A stretch of DNA of 54,058 bases, from the NCBI RefSeq assembly GCF_900099975.1, contig NZ_FNEI01000019.1:1-54058 (forward strand). The letters are read 5' to 3'. The translations under genes and the position numbers were made by a program. Numbering within the stretch: position 1 is the first letter of the stretch; every line of letters begins with the position of its first letter. The stretch comes from Arthrobacter cupressi. Lineage in GTDB: Bacteria > Actinomycetota > Actinomycetes > Actinomycetales > Micrococcaceae. Below the pieces are notes generated by a model. It ran no database searches. It saw nothing but the letters and a program-made list of their open reading frames with translations, and was not told the DNA's origin. Positions 26,909 to 35,671 of this stretch are shown piece after piece.

Positions 26909-28050
26909 GCGTCTGGGACGACCTTGAGGGCCAGGCACCGGTGGTGGCCCAGTTGCGGCAGGCCGCGCAGGGCGAGGGCCTCACCCACGCCTGGCTGTTC
27001 ACGGGCCCGCCCGGTTCCGGCCGGTCCAACGCTGCCAAGGCTTTCGCCGCGGCCTTGAACTGCGAGCAGGAAGACCTCACCCTGCGCGGCTGCGGCGAAT
27101 GCCCTTCGTGCCACACGATCCTGGCCGAAACACATTCGGACGTGACCTTCGTGCGCACCGAAAAAGTCACCATCACCATTGAGGAAGCACGGCAACTGGT
27201 GGCCAAGGCCGGCGACAGGCCGGCGTCGGGCCGGTGGCGGATCATCGTGGTGGAGGATGCCGACCGGATGGCCGAGCGCACCACCAACGTGCTCCTGAAG
27301 GCGATCGAGGAACCAACGCCCCGCACCATCTGGATGCTGTGCGCTCCCTCCCCCGCGGACGTGCTCGTCACCATCCGCTCGCGCTGCCGCACGGTGGGGC
27401 TGCGGCTTCCGCCCGCGGCGGACGTCGCCGCGCTGCTGGTGAGGCGCGACGGCGTCGAACCAGGCCTGGCCGAACGCGCGGCCCGGGCGGCGCAAAGCCA
27501 TGTGGGGATCGCCCGGCGCCTGGCCCGCGACCCCGAGGCCCGCGAACGGAGGCTGGACACGGTCCGTTTCCCGCTGGGCCTGCGCGGAGTGACCGCCGCC
27601 GTCATGATGGCCGAAAAGCTCGTGAAGATCGCCACGGATGAGGCGAACAGCTCCAATGAAGAGCGCGATGCCGCCGAGAAGGCCGCGCTTCTGGCGACCC
27701 TCGGGGCGCCGGAGACCGGCACCCTGCCGCCGGCCATGCGCAGCCAGATCAAGCAGCTCGAAGACGACCAGAAGCGCCGTGCCAAGCGCTCGATCACCGA
27801 TTCCCTGGACCGCACCCTCACGGACCTGCTGTCCTTCTACCGGGACGTCCTGGTAATCCAGCTGGGGAACGCCGTGGAACTGGTCAACGTTGAACTCAGG
27901 AGTGAACTGGAAGCCTACGCTGCGGCGTCGACCCCGGAGACCACCCTCACCCGGATGGATGCCATCAACACGGCACGGGTCCGGATCACCACCAGCAACG
28001 TGGCTCCGCTGCTCGCAGTGGAGTCCATGGCAAGCAGCCTGATCCAGTAA
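26905..28050 (+). CDS. holB: DNA polymerase III subunit delta'
   Basis: The 381-residue protein is the delta' clamp-loader subunit. The P-loop is degenerate, GPPGSGRSNAAK with Arg in place of the usual Lys, as in non-hydrolysing delta' subunits. Zinc-binding cysteines are in LNCEQED and CGECPSCHTI. VVEDADRMAERTTNVLLKAIEEP and the SRC sensor in TIRSRCRTV are clamp-loader hallmarks. The C-terminal helical collar runs from about residue 240. GTG 26905 overlaps the tmk stop. Confidence 0.95.
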   Translation: MSVWDDLEGQAPVVAQLRQAAQGEGLTHAWLFTGPPGSGRSNAAKAFAAALNCEQEDLTLRGCGECPSCHTILAETHSDVTFVRTEKVTITIEEARQLVAKAGDRPASGRWRIIVVEDADRMAERTTNVLLKAIEEPTPRTIWMLCAPSPADVLVTIRSRCRTVGLRLPPAADVAALLVRRDGVEPGLAERAARAAQSHVGIARRLARDPEARERRLDTVRFPLGLRGVTAAVMMAEKLVKIATDEANSSNEERDAAEKAALLATLGAPETGTLPPAMRSQIKQLEDDQKRRAKRSITDSLDRTLTDLLSFYRDVLVIQLGNAVELVNVELRSELEAYAAASTPETTLTRMDAINTARVRITTSNVAPLLAVESMASSLIQ

Positions 28051-28095
28051 CACCAAGAACCCGGCCCGCGTCCGTGCAGCACTGAGGAGAACCGC

Positions 28096-29682
28096 ATGAA
28101 CCCCGCAACCCCCCGGCCCGCAAAGCCCCGGCGGAGTCCCAGGCGCCGCGTTACGGGCGTCATCGCGGCGGTACTTTCTACGGGCCTGCTGCTCAGCGGC
28201 TGCGTCTTCTCGGTGCCTTTCGGCGGCGGATCCGGAAGCGGCTCGACCAGCGGCAGCGGGCAGGACCCGGATGCCAAGGCGTCCGTTCCGAAAGGCTTGG
28301 AGTCCTTCTACTCCCAGAACGTGGACTGGAGTTCCTGCGAGAACGGCTTCCAGTGCGCCAACATCAAGGTCCCCACGGACTACGCCCACCCCGAGTCGGG
28401 CAGCATCGTCATCGCTGCGATCCGGCTCCCCGCCCGCGGCAGCAAGAAGGGTTCCATCCTCGTGAACCCCGGCGGTCCGGGCGCCTCCGGCTTCGACTTC
28501 GTCAAAGACGCGGCGAAGACCCATTTCACGGCGAAGCTGCGGGCAGGCTTTGACATGGTGGGCTTTGATCCGCGCGGCGTGAAGCGTTCGGCCCCGGTGA
28601 CGTGCCTCAGCGACATCGAGCGGGATGAAAGCCGCGAAAAGGTGTACCGCCTCAACACCGATGCCGGCCTCCAGGCGGCCCTTGCCGACAACAAGGACAT
28701 CATCGCCAAGTGCGTGGAGAAGTCCGGCCCGGCGCTGGGGCACATCGACACCGAAAGCTCGGCCAAGGACATGGACGTCCTGCGCGCCTTGCTCGGCGAT
28801 TCCAAGCTGAACTACCTGGGCTACTCCTACGGAACCTCGCTCGGCGCCACCTATTCGGAACTCTTCCCGGACAACGTGGGCCGGCTCGTGCTCGACGGAG
28901 CCGTTGACCTGGCGCTCAGCAACGAGGAGCTGACGGCCCAGCAGGTGGTTGCCTTCGAAAATGCCTTGCGCAGCTATGTGGAGGACTGCCTCGGCCAGGC
29001 GGATTGCCCGTTGTCCGGCAGCGTGGACGACGGGATGCAGCAGATCCGGGATCTGGTGTCCGCCGTCGATGCCAACCCGGAAACGGCCGACGACGGGCGC
29101 CTGGTCACCGGGCCCACCCTGGTCAGCGGCCTCTACACGCCGCTCTACGACGACGCCTCATGGCCGGTGCTGACGCAGGCGCTGAGCGCGGCGTTCGAAG
29201 GCGATGTGTCCCTCATGCTGCGCATCGCCGATCTCGGGGCCGACCGCAATCCTGATGGCACCTACAACTCCAACACCGGCTTCGCATTCAACGCGATCAA
29301 CTGCCTCGACTACCCCATGGTCACCGACACCGCCGGCATGCGGACGGAGGCGGCGCGGCTCACGAAGCTGGCGCCCACTTTCGGCCCGTACTTCGCCTAC
29401 GGCGGGGTGAACTGCAAGGACTGGCCGTTCAAGCCGGTCGGGTCGCCGGCACCGGCCAAGTACACCGGCCAGGCACCCATCGTCGTCATCGGCACCACCG
29501 GCGACCCCGCCACCCCCCTCGCCTGGGCGCAGGCCATGCAGAAGCAACTCGGCAACGCGTCCCTGGTGACTTGGAACGGCGAAGGCCACACCGCCTACGG
29601 CCGCTCCAACCGCTGCGTCTCCACCGCCGTCGACGACTACTTCCTCAACGGCAAGGTGCCGGCGGACGGCACCCGCTGCTGA
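28096..29682 (+). CDS. secreted alpha/beta-hydrolase lipoprotein (TAP-like peptidase)
   Basis: The 528-residue protein has a strongly basic N-terminus (KPRRSPRRR), a hydrophobic signal and the lipobox LLLSGC, so it should be an exported lipoprotein. The alpha/beta-hydrolase domain has an oxyanion region in VNPGGPGASGFDF and nucleophile S244 in GYSYGTSLG. The C-terminal TAP-like domain holds the Asp in GTTGDPATPLAWA and the His in GEGHTAYG. Relatives are Streptomyces tripeptidyl aminopeptidases and proteases SlpD/E, so peptide hydrolysis outside the cell is likely. ATG 28096 follows GAGGAG by 8 nt. It lies 45 nt after holB and may be part of that transcript. Confidence 0.9.
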   Translation: MNPATPRPAKPRRSPRRRVTGVIAAVLSTGLLLSGCVFSVPFGGGSGSGSTSGSGQDPDAKASVPKGLESFYSQNVDWSSCENGFQCANIKVPTDYAHPESGSIVIAAIRLPARGSKKGSILVNPGGPGASGFDFVKDAAKTHFTAKLRAGFDMVGFDPRGVKRSAPVTCLSDIERDESREKVYRLNTDAGLQAALADNKDIIAKCVEKSGPALGHIDTESSAKDMDVLRALLGDSKLNYLGYSYGTSLGATYSELFPDNVGRLVLDGAVDLALSNEELTAQQVVAFENALRSYVEDCLGQADCPLSGSVDDGMQQIRDLVSAVDANPETADDGRLVTGPTLVSGLYTPLYDDASWPVLTQALSAAFEGDVSLMLRIADLGADRNPDGTYNSNTGFAFNAINCLDYPMVTDTAGMRTEAARLTKLAPTFGPYFAYGGVNCKDWPFKPVGSPAPAKYTGQAPIVVIGTTGDPATPLAWAQAMQKQLGNASLVTWNGEGHTAYGRSNRCVSTAVDDYFLNGKVPADGTRC

Positions 29683-29721
29683 CCTTCTTTTCGTAGCGGC
29701 AGCCGCGGTCCCCTGGCTTCG

Positions 29722-30456
29722 CTACAACCGCGCGGCGCGGGGTTCCAGCAGCGCCGGAAGGTCCCTGATGGACGGCACGACGGCGGTGGCGCCCGCGGCG
29801 CGGAGCGTCGCCTCCGAATGGGAGCCGCTGAGGACCCCCACCACGGAGGAGGCACCTGCCCGGACTCCGGAAAGCATGTCCGAGCTGGTGTCACCGACGA
29901 CCACAACCTCGCGGACATCGTCCAGGTCGAGGGCGAGCACGGCGGTGAGGATCATGTCCGGGTACGGGCGGCCGCGGCCGGCGTCGTCCGGGCACAGGCT
30001 GAGGTCCGCCTCCCCCATCCAGCCGAGGGACTCGAGGACCATGTTCTGGGTGTGCCGGCCGAAACCCGTGGCCAGGCAGACCTTCATCCCGGCATTCCGC
30101 AGCCAGGCGATGGTGTCCGCGGCGCCCGGAATGGCGCGGACACCGCCATCGGCGATCAGCTCGTCGTATGCCAGCTCGAAGGTCTTGTTGGCGCTTTCGG
30201 CCAGCCGCGGTTCGTCGAAGAGATGCGTGAAGACCGTCAGCTTCGAATACCCCATGGTGTCCCGCGCATAGCCGAGCATGCTCTCGAAGCGGGTGGATCC
30301 CGGCTCTACGCCGTGTTCGATCAGGGCCCGGGCCATGGCCTGTTCGGTGCGGCCGTCGTCCGTGATGGTGGTACCCACCATGTCCAGGACCGCCAGCCGC
30401 AGGCGTGGGGGCCGTATTAGGCCGTCACGGTTCCCGGTTGACCCCTCGCTGTCCAT
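29722..30456 (-). CDS. HAD-superfamily phosphatase, phosphonatase-like
   Basis: The 244-residue hydrolase has the HAD nucleophile in VLDMVGTTITDDG. It has a helical cap (residues about 25-100), the Ser/Thr motif LATGFGRHT, GRPYPDMI (motif III-like) and the acidic VVVVGDTSSDMLSGVRAG. The DMVGTT start and GRPYPDM match the phosphonoacetaldehyde hydrolase-like branch, but no phosphonate genes are nearby, so the substrate is open. ATG 30456 is preferred to ATG 30462 because GGGGAG is 8 nt upstream of it. Confidence 0.88.
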   Translation of the reverse strand: MDSEGSTGNRDGLIRPPRLRLAVLDMVGTTITDDGRTEQAMARALIEHGVEPGSTRFESMLGYARDTMGYSKLTVFTHLFDEPRLAESANKTFELAYDELIADGGVRAIPGAADTIAWLRNAGMKVCLATGFGRHTQNMVLESLGWMGEADLSLCPDDAGRGRPYPDMILTAVLALDLDDVREVVVVGDTSSDMLSGVRAGASSVVGVLSGSHSEATLRAAGATAVVPSIRDLPALLEPRAARL

Positions 30457-30675
30457 GCTCATCGCTCCCCTTTGCTGGTGGACCTGTACAGGCCCCGGCG
30501 TCGGTGGCCGGCATCAACGGCCACGGTATTCCGCCCAGCTTCGGCCCGGCCCGCGACGGCCCGCTGAACCATGGCTGTCTGCCGGATGAACTCCGTCCCA
30601 ACCCTGTTTCCGGCGGCCAAAACGGCAGGCTTTCCGGCAGTCCGGTGGAGGGCCCCCAGGCCACCCGGAACCGTT
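30457..30675. other. intergenic region between the HAD gene and the tRNA-Thr promoter
   Basis: The open frames here are short and have no recognisable product or ribosome site. I see the Shine-Dalgarno sequence of the HAD gene at the left end and nothing else. Confidence 0.4.
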
Positions 30676-30705
30676 TTGACCCGGGCGCGGTGGCTCCACT
30701 ACAGT
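30676..30705 (+). promoter_or_regulatory. promoter of tRNA-Thr
   Basis: TTGACC (30676-30681) and TACAGT (30700-30705) are separated by 18 nt, about 45 nt before the mature tRNA. Confidence 0.65.
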
Positions 30706-30750
30706 TGTGTCTTGCGTGATTCAGCCGGTCCTTCCGGAAGAACCGCGGTG

Positions 30751-30823
30751 CTTCGTTAGCTCAGTCGGTAGAGCGTTTCACTCGTAATGAAAAGGTCATC
30801 AGTTCGATTCTGATACGAAGCTC
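30751..30823 (+). tRNA. tRNA-Thr (anticodon CGU)
   Basis: The 73-nt cloverleaf is complete. The acceptor GCTTCGT pairs with ACGAAGC, the D stem is GCTC/GAGC, the anticodon arm TTTCA-CTCGTAA-TGAAA carries CGT, and the T arm ATCAG/CTGAT encloses TTCGATT. The discriminator is U and CCA is not encoded. Confidence 0.97.
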
Positions 30824-30827
30824 GGAA

Positions 30828-30867
30828 AAGCCCCGCCATTCCTTGGAATGGCGGGGCTTGTTTGTTT
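30828..30867 (+). terminator. terminator of tRNA-Thr
   Basis: A 15-bp stem (about 30828-30842 with 30845-30859) is followed by TTGTTTGTTT. It begins 4 nt after the tRNA end. Confidence 0.85.
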
Positions 30868-30921
30868 CCCCGGGCCGCTTTCGTTCCCGGGACCACTACG
30901 ACGGAGCCTGAAAACGCCAAA

Positions 30922-30951
30922 GGTCCCGCGCTCGGGAGCGGGCGCGGGACC
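30922..30951 (-). terminator. terminator of the aldo/keto reductase gene
   Basis: A perfect 10-bp GC stem (30942-30951 with 30922-30931) and a 10-nt loop are followed on the minus strand by TTTGG, 16 nt past the reductase stop. Confidence 0.65.
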
Positions 30952-30966
30952 TCTATCTAAACGTGA

Positions 30967-31806
30967 TTAGGCGAAGTCGGAAACCGCCGGGTCCGGGCCA
31001 ATGCGGCCTTCGGCGCCGCGGTCCAGGCCGTTGATTGCTTCGATGTCCGCCGCGTCAAGGGTGACGCCGAGGGCTGCGAAGTTCTCCACGATCCGGGATT
31101 CGGTGACCGATTTCGGGATCACGACGTTGCCGATGGCCAGGTGCCAGGCGATGACGACCTGCGCGGGGGTGGCGCCGTGCTTGGCGGCGATGCCGGCGAT
31201 CGTTTCGTCGGCCAGCAGCTCGCCGCCCTGGCCCAGCGGGGACCAGGCCTGGGTAAGGATGCCGTTGGCGGCGTTGAATTCCCGCAGTTCCGCCTGGTTG
31301 AAGAAGGGGTGCAGCTCGATCTGGTGGATGGCCGGAACCACACCGGTCTCGTCGATCAGTCGCTGCAGGCCTTCCTTGCTGAAGTTGGAGACACCGATGC
31401 TTTTGACCCGGCCACTCTTCTGCAGCTCGATGAGCGCCTTCCAGGTGTCCACGTACTTGTCCCGCTTGGGCTGCATCCAGTGGATCAGGTAGAGGTCCAG
31501 GGTCGCCAGGCCGAGGCGATCCAAGGAGGACTCGAACGCCTCGAGCGTGGACTCGTAGCCCTGGTCGGCGTTCCACAGCTTGGTGGTAATGAAGAGATCC
31601 TCGGGCTTCAGGCCGGATGCTGCGATGGCGCGGCCCACGCCGGCCTCGTTGCCATAGATCTTGGCGGTGTCGATGTGGCGGTAGCCGGCCTCGAAGGCCT
31701 GGCGGACCACCTTTTCGGCTACGTCATCCGCAACCTGCCACACCCCGTAGCCGAGCTGGGGAATGGAGTTGCCGTCGTTAAAAGTCAGATTCGGGGTGGA
31801 AGTCAT
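30967..31806 (-). CDS. aldo/keto reductase
   Basis: The 279-residue NADPH-dependent oxidoreductase belongs to the AKR5-type, 2,5-diketo-gluconate reductase-like group. Visible motifs are GYGVWQ, the catalytic Asp and Tyr in GYRHIDTAKIYGNEAGVGRAI, the Lys in FITTKLWN, the His in LYLIHWMQPKRDKY, and IGVSNFSKEGLQRL. The cofactor segment VVIPKSVTESRIVENF is near the C-terminus. ATG 31806 (MTSTPNLTF) is preferred to the frame opening at 31842; GGATGGGG lies just upstream. The substrate is unknown. Confidence 0.93.
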   Translation of the reverse strand: MTSTPNLTFNDGNSIPQLGYGVWQVADDVAEKVVRQAFEAGYRHIDTAKIYGNEAGVGRAIAASGLKPEDLFITTKLWNADQGYESTLEAFESSLDRLGLATLDLYLIHWMQPKRDKYVDTWKALIELQKSGRVKSIGVSNFSKEGLQRLIDETGVVPAIHQIELHPFFNQAELREFNAANGILTQAWSPLGQGGELLADETIAGIAAKHGATPAQVVIAWHLAIGNVVIPKSVTESRIVENFAALGVTLDAADIEAINGLDRGAEGRIGPDPAVSDFA

Positions 31807-31866
31807 GGCCCCATCCTGCCAGCCGCGCCCGAAGAAGGTCACGGCTTTTTACGGCGGCTAAGCTAG

Positions 31867-31898
31867 GCGCTTAATAATTGCAGCCTTTGAATAAGCGC
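31867..31898. repeat. AT-rich inverted repeat upstream of the aldo/keto reductase
   Basis: GCGCTTA (31867-31873) and TAAGCGC (31892-31898) form 7-bp arms around an 18-nt AT-rich spacer. It lies about 60 nt upstream of the reductase start and could be an operator or the end of the neighbouring transcript. No regulator can be named. Confidence 0.35.
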
Positions 31899-31928
31899 GC
31901 GTGCACCTATCGGCCACCGGCGGGCCGC

Positions 31929-32369
31929 CTAGCGGCGCATCAGGCGCTCGGCCTCGTCGACATGCTCATGGACCGCTTCGGCCCGGCGGCGCACCGATGC
32001 CGCACCTGCAGGGGCAGCAGGAGCGGCGAGGCGCAGCATCGCGGCCGCCTCCGCCGTCGTCGCAAGGGAGTTACCCGCCTTGGACAAGGCCCGGTGGACG
32101 CCGGAGAGCTGCCCCGGGATGTCCAGGCCTTCGCTGGGTGCCAGCCGCTGTGCCTCGATGCACACCGCCCGCACCCGGGCGGACAGTTCCGCCAGCTCAT
32201 TGGCGATCACCACGAGCTCGCCGTACAGCCGCTCGTCCTCCACACCCTCCAGCACCTGGTGGTACCGGTCAAGGCCGCGGTGAAAACGGTCATGGGCACG
32301 CCGCCACAGCCCCTTGCCGAGTTCGGCGTCGTCCCTCCGCCCTTGACGGAGCTCCCCAAAGATACCCAA
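31929..32369 (-). CDS. hypothetical helical protein downstream of bpa
   Basis: I do not recognise this protein. The frame runs to ATG 32504, overlapping bpa by 128 nt, but the residues over the overlap are low-quality and Pro/Arg-rich. TTG 32369, 7 nt after the bpa stop, gives 146 residues and a more likely start by coupling. The product is almost wholly alpha-helical and charged (WRRAHDRFHRGLDRYHQVLEG, LYGELVVIANELAELSARVRAVCIEAQ), with an Ala-rich middle and a helical RRRAEAVHEHVDEAERLMRR end. Its link to Bpa suggests, but does not show, a proteasome-related role. Confidence 0.65.
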   Translation of the reverse strand: MGIFGELRQGRRDDAELGKGLWRRAHDRFHRGLDRYHQVLEGVEDERLYGELVVIANELAELSARVRAVCIEAQRLAPSEGLDIPGQLSGVHRALSKAGNSLATTAEAAAMLRLAAPAAPAGAASVRRRAEAVHEHVDEAERLMRR

Positions 32370-32376
32370 GCGAAGC

Positions 32377-33033
32377 TCAGAGATACTGGCCGGGACCGTG
32401 GTCCGGGTCCTCGGCAGTTCCGGGCCGGCCTGGACCTGGTTCACCCCGGTGTGCCGGGGCACGCTGCGGTTCGCCGTTGGCGCCGATGACGACGCCGGGC
32501 GCAATCATGGTTCCGGGCGGCAGCTGGCGCAGCTGCAGTTGGGCCGCGGCGTGTTCCCGGGCGGCCTGCTGCGCGGCCATCGCGGCCTGGATCCCGTGGA
32601 AGAGCCCTTCCAGCCAGCCGACCAGCTGGGCCTGGGCGATCCGGAGCTCGGCGTCCGATGGCGGTTTGTCCTCGGGGAACGGCAGGCTGATCCGTTCGAG
32701 CTCCTCGATCAACTCCGGGGCCAGCCCGTCCTCGAGTTCCCTGATGGAGCGTTCGTGGATCTCGGCAAGCCGGCCGCGCGCGGCGTCGTCGAGCGGGGCA
32801 CTCTTCACTTCTTCGAGGAGCTGCCTGACCATGGTGCCGATCCGCATGACTTTGGCCGGCTCGTCAACGAGGTCCTGAAGATGGTTCGGCTTCTTGGAAC
32901 CGGCCTTGCCGTCGCCGTCCTTGCCGGCCTCGGCCGCAGCGGCGGGCACCGCGGATCCGTCGTCGATGGTGGTTCCCTCGACGGGGATGTCGTCAACGCT
33001 CTTGCTTTCCTCAGTCGCGTCCAGATCGCTCAT
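32377..33033 (-). CDS. bpa: bacterial proteasome activator Bpa (BacPROS, DUF2587)
   Basis: The 218-residue protein matches Bpa, an ATP-independent ring-shaped activator that opens the 20S proteasome gate. Residues 1-55 are acidic and disordered. The conserved core VMRIGTMVRQLLEEVKSAPLD, IHERSIRELEDGLAPELIEEL and RIAQAQLVGWLEGLFHGIQAA forms the four-helix bundle. A proline/glycine linker follows, and the protein ends in GQYL, the C-terminal motif that docks into the proteasome alpha ring. The intact tail implies that the organism carries a 20S proteasome, although prcBA is outside this window. ATG 33033 is preceded by a weak purine site. Confidence 0.93.
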   Translation of the reverse strand: MSDLDATEESKSVDDIPVEGTTIDDGSAVPAAAAEAGKDGDGKAGSKKPNHLQDLVDEPAKVMRIGTMVRQLLEEVKSAPLDDAARGRLAEIHERSIRELEDGLAPELIEELERISLPFPEDKPPSDAELRIAQAQLVGWLEGLFHGIQAAMAAQQAAREHAAAQLQLRQLPPGTMIAPGVVIGANGEPQRAPAHRGEPGPGRPGTAEDPDHGPGQYL

Positions 33034-33098
33034 GGCTTCATACTCTCACGGGGCCGCAAGCGGCCCGCCGTTCGTTTCTTCCGGTTGTGGCTGCGGGT

Positions 33099-33311
33099 TC
33101 AGCAGCACCTTCCCTGCGGCTCCGTGTCCTGGCGGTCCATGCGTTCCCGCCAGAACTGTCTTTCATTCATCGGCGCAGTGGAGTGGCCGCAGGCCTCATG
33201 GTGCTCCAGGTATTTCCGGTAAGCGTCGGCGCCCATGACGCCCCGGAAGTAGGCGGCGACGCCGCGGAGTCCGCGGAGCAACGGGGCCGCCACCGCCTCT
33301 GGCCGGGCCAT
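33099..33311 (-). CDS. YbdD/YjiX family protein (CstA-associated)
   Basis: The 70-residue protein belongs to the DUF466 family, usually encoded next to CstA/BtsT peptide or pyruvate transporters. It shows the family pattern YFRGVMGADAYRKYLEHHEACG, then MNERQFWRERMDRQ, and the typical C-terminal GRCC. ATG 33311 overlaps the cstA stop in TGATG, so it is translationally coupled to cstA. Its function is not known; the pair acts together in pyruvate uptake in enterobacteria. Confidence 0.92.
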   Translation of the reverse strand: MARPEAVAAPLLRGLRGVAAYFRGVMGADAYRKYLEHHEACGHSTAPMNERQFWRERMDRQDTEPQGRCC

Positions 33312-35599
33312 CAGTGATGCCCCGGCCGCTCGAAGCGCTTGGCCGCGGGGACCTTGGCCCAGGCGGCGGCAAGCTCGCGCTCGGCCGCCGTCGGGAACAG
33401 CCCGGCCGGCGCGAAGACACGGGACGGCCGCGGGGCGTCCTCATGATCGTGGCCGCCGCCGTCCCGGAACGCCTTCACCGTTGCGAGGATCGCGGTGATG
33501 ATCACGATGATGCTGAGCACCACGAAGACCACCGACAACACACCCTGGACCATGGTGTTGCGGACCACCGCCTCCATGGCGGCCACGGTCTTGGCCGTGC
33601 CGAACTCCGTCTTGCCGTCGGCCAGGGCCTTGGCGAAGGCGGCGTTGTTCGCGAAGTAACCCACGGCGGGAACCGGGGAAAAGATCTTGTGGAAGCTCGC
33701 GGTGATGGTCACGACGGCGGCAAACGCCAGCGGCACTCCGACGATCCACAGGAACTTGAAGGAGCCCCGTTTGGCCGCGATGGCCATGCAAACGGCGAGG
33801 GCGATCGCGGCAAGCAACTGGTTGGCGATGCCAAACAGCGGGAACAGGGTGTTGATGCCGCCCAGCGGGTCCGTGACGCCCATCAGCAGCACCGCTCCCC
33901 AGGCACCCACCATGACGGCTGTGCACAGCCAGGCGCCCGGCCGCCAGGACGCCTCCTTGAACTTCGGGACGAAGTTGCCGATGGAGTCCTGCAGCATGAA
34001 ACGGGCAACGCGCGTGCCTGCGTCCACGGCGGTGAGGATGAACAGTGCCTCGAACATGATGGCGAAGTGGTACCAGAACGCCATCATCGCGGTGCCGCCG
34101 ATGAACTGCTGCATGATGTGCGCCAGGCCGACGGCGAGCGTCGGGGCGCCGCCCGAACGCGACACGATGCTGGGCTCGCCGACGTTCTGCGCGGTTTGCG
34201 CGAGGTCCGACGGGGCGATGTTGACGCCGGACAGGCCCAGGCTGTTGACCCACTGGGCGGCGGTTTCAACGGTGCCGCCGGTCAACGCAACGGGCGCGTT
34301 CATGGCGAAGTAGATGCCGCGGTCGATCGAGATTGCGGCCACCAGGGCCATGATGGCAACGAAGGATTCCATGAGCATGCCGCCGTAGCCAATGAAGCGG
34401 GTTTGGCGTTCCTTTTCGACCAGCTTGGGGGTGGTGCCCGAGGAAATCAGGGCATGGAAGCCGGAGAGGGCGCCGCAGGCGATGGTGACAAACAGGAAGG
34501 GGAACAGCGCCCCCGAGAACACCGGGCCGTTGTCCCGGCCGGCGAATTCACTGAAGGCCGGCACGGTGATTTCGGGCCGCACCACGATGATGGCCACGGC
34601 AAGCATGACGATCACGCCGATCTTCATGAACGTTGACAGGTAGTCCCGCGGCGCCAGGAGGAGCCAGACCGGCAGGATGGCGGCGATGAAGCCGTAGACG
34701 ATGATGCCCCAGGCGATGGTGGTCTTATCCAGGTGGAAGAAGGAGGCACCCCATTCGGTGCCGGCCACCATGCCGCCGCCGATGATCGCGGCCATCAGCA
34801 GGACGAACCCGATGATCGAAACTTCCATGACTTTGCCGGGCCGCAGGAAGCGCAGGTAGACGCCCATGAAGAGCGCGATGGGGATGGTCATGCCCACCGA
34901 GAAAACACCCCACGGGCTCTCGCCGAGGGCGTTGACCACCACCAGCGCGAGGATCGCCACGATGATGATCATGATGAGCAGCGTGGCCACGAGGGCCGCG
35001 GTGCCGCCCACCACGCCGAGCTCTTCGCGTGCCATCTGTCCCAGCGAGCGACCGCCGCGGCGCATTGAGAAGAACATCACCAGGTAGTCCTGGACGGCGC
35101 CGGCGAGGACGACGCCGATGATGATCCAGATGGTGCCCGGCAGGTACCCCATCTGGGCGGCGATGATCGGCCCCACAAGAGGACCGGCTCCGGCGATCGC
35201 GGCGAAATGGTGGCCGAAAAGCACGTTCCGGTCCGTGCGGACGTAGTCCTTGCCGTCGGCCTTGTACTCCGCCGGCGTGGCCCGGCGGTCATCGGGTTTC
35301 AGCAAGTAGCGCTCAATGACCTTGGAGTAGAAGCGGTACCCGATGAGGTACGTGCAAACGGCCGCGAAGACGAACCAGATCGCGTTGACGGTCTCGCCCC
35401 GGACCAGGGCCACCATGAACCAGGCCACCGCTCCGAGCAGCGACACCACCATCCATAGGGCGATCTTCCCGGGAGTCCACCGCCGCTCCTCGGCTTCCCT
35501 GACGGCGTCGTCCACTGCGGGCGGCGGCAGCTCCGGGTCGAGTTCGAGGACGTGCGCTTGAACGGATTCCGCATCTTTCCCGTTCGGCTGAGTACCCAT
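33311..35599 (-). CDS. cstA: carbon starvation protein CstA family transporter
   Basis: The 762-residue integral membrane protein has about 16-18 hydrophobic segments. CstA signatures include NVLFGHHFAAIAGAGPLVGPIIAAQMG, DYLVMFFSMRRGGRSLGQMAR, ACGALSGFHALISSGTTPK and FGIANQLLAAIALAV. The family imports pyruvate or peptides. Residues 1-55 are cytoplasmic and acidic. ATG 35599 is set by AAGGAGGAGCC directly upstream; an open frame to 35647 lacks a site. ybdD follows by overlap. A PadR regulator gene lies immediately upstream on the same strand. Confidence 0.95.
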   Translation of the reverse strand: MGTQPNGKDAESVQAHVLELDPELPPPAVDDAVREAEERRWTPGKIALWMVVSLLGAVAWFMVALVRGETVNAIWFVFAAVCTYLIGYRFYSKVIERYLLKPDDRRATPAEYKADGKDYVRTDRNVLFGHHFAAIAGAGPLVGPIIAAQMGYLPGTIWIIIGVVLAGAVQDYLVMFFSMRRGGRSLGQMAREELGVVGGTAALVATLLIMIIIVAILALVVVNALGESPWGVFSVGMTIPIALFMGVYLRFLRPGKVMEVSIIGFVLLMAAIIGGGMVAGTEWGASFFHLDKTTIAWGIIVYGFIAAILPVWLLLAPRDYLSTFMKIGVIVMLAVAIIVVRPEITVPAFSEFAGRDNGPVFSGALFPFLFVTIACGALSGFHALISSGTTPKLVEKERQTRFIGYGGMLMESFVAIMALVAAISIDRGIYFAMNAPVALTGGTVETAAQWVNSLGLSGVNIAPSDLAQTAQNVGEPSIVSRSGGAPTLAVGLAHIMQQFIGGTAMMAFWYHFAIMFEALFILTAVDAGTRVARFMLQDSIGNFVPKFKEASWRPGAWLCTAVMVGAWGAVLLMGVTDPLGGINTLFPLFGIANQLLAAIALAVCMAIAAKRGSFKFLWIVGVPLAFAAVVTITASFHKIFSPVPAVGYFANNAAFAKALADGKTEFGTAKTVAAMEAVVRNTMVQGVLSVVFVVLSIIVIITAILATVKAFRDGGGHDHEDAPRPSRVFAPAGLFPTAAERELAAAWAKVPAAKRFERPGHH

Positions 35600-35671
35600 G
35601 GCTCCTCCTTGAGAACAGTGGTTATGGCCTACGCGGCACTGTAGCAAGGCCCGGCGACGAAACCGGCGAGG

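Noticed and set aside
29683..29721. Terminator between the TAP-like peptidase and the HAD gene
   Set aside because: GTAGC/GCTAC arms can pair with AGCC/GGCT, but no T-tract follows on either strand.
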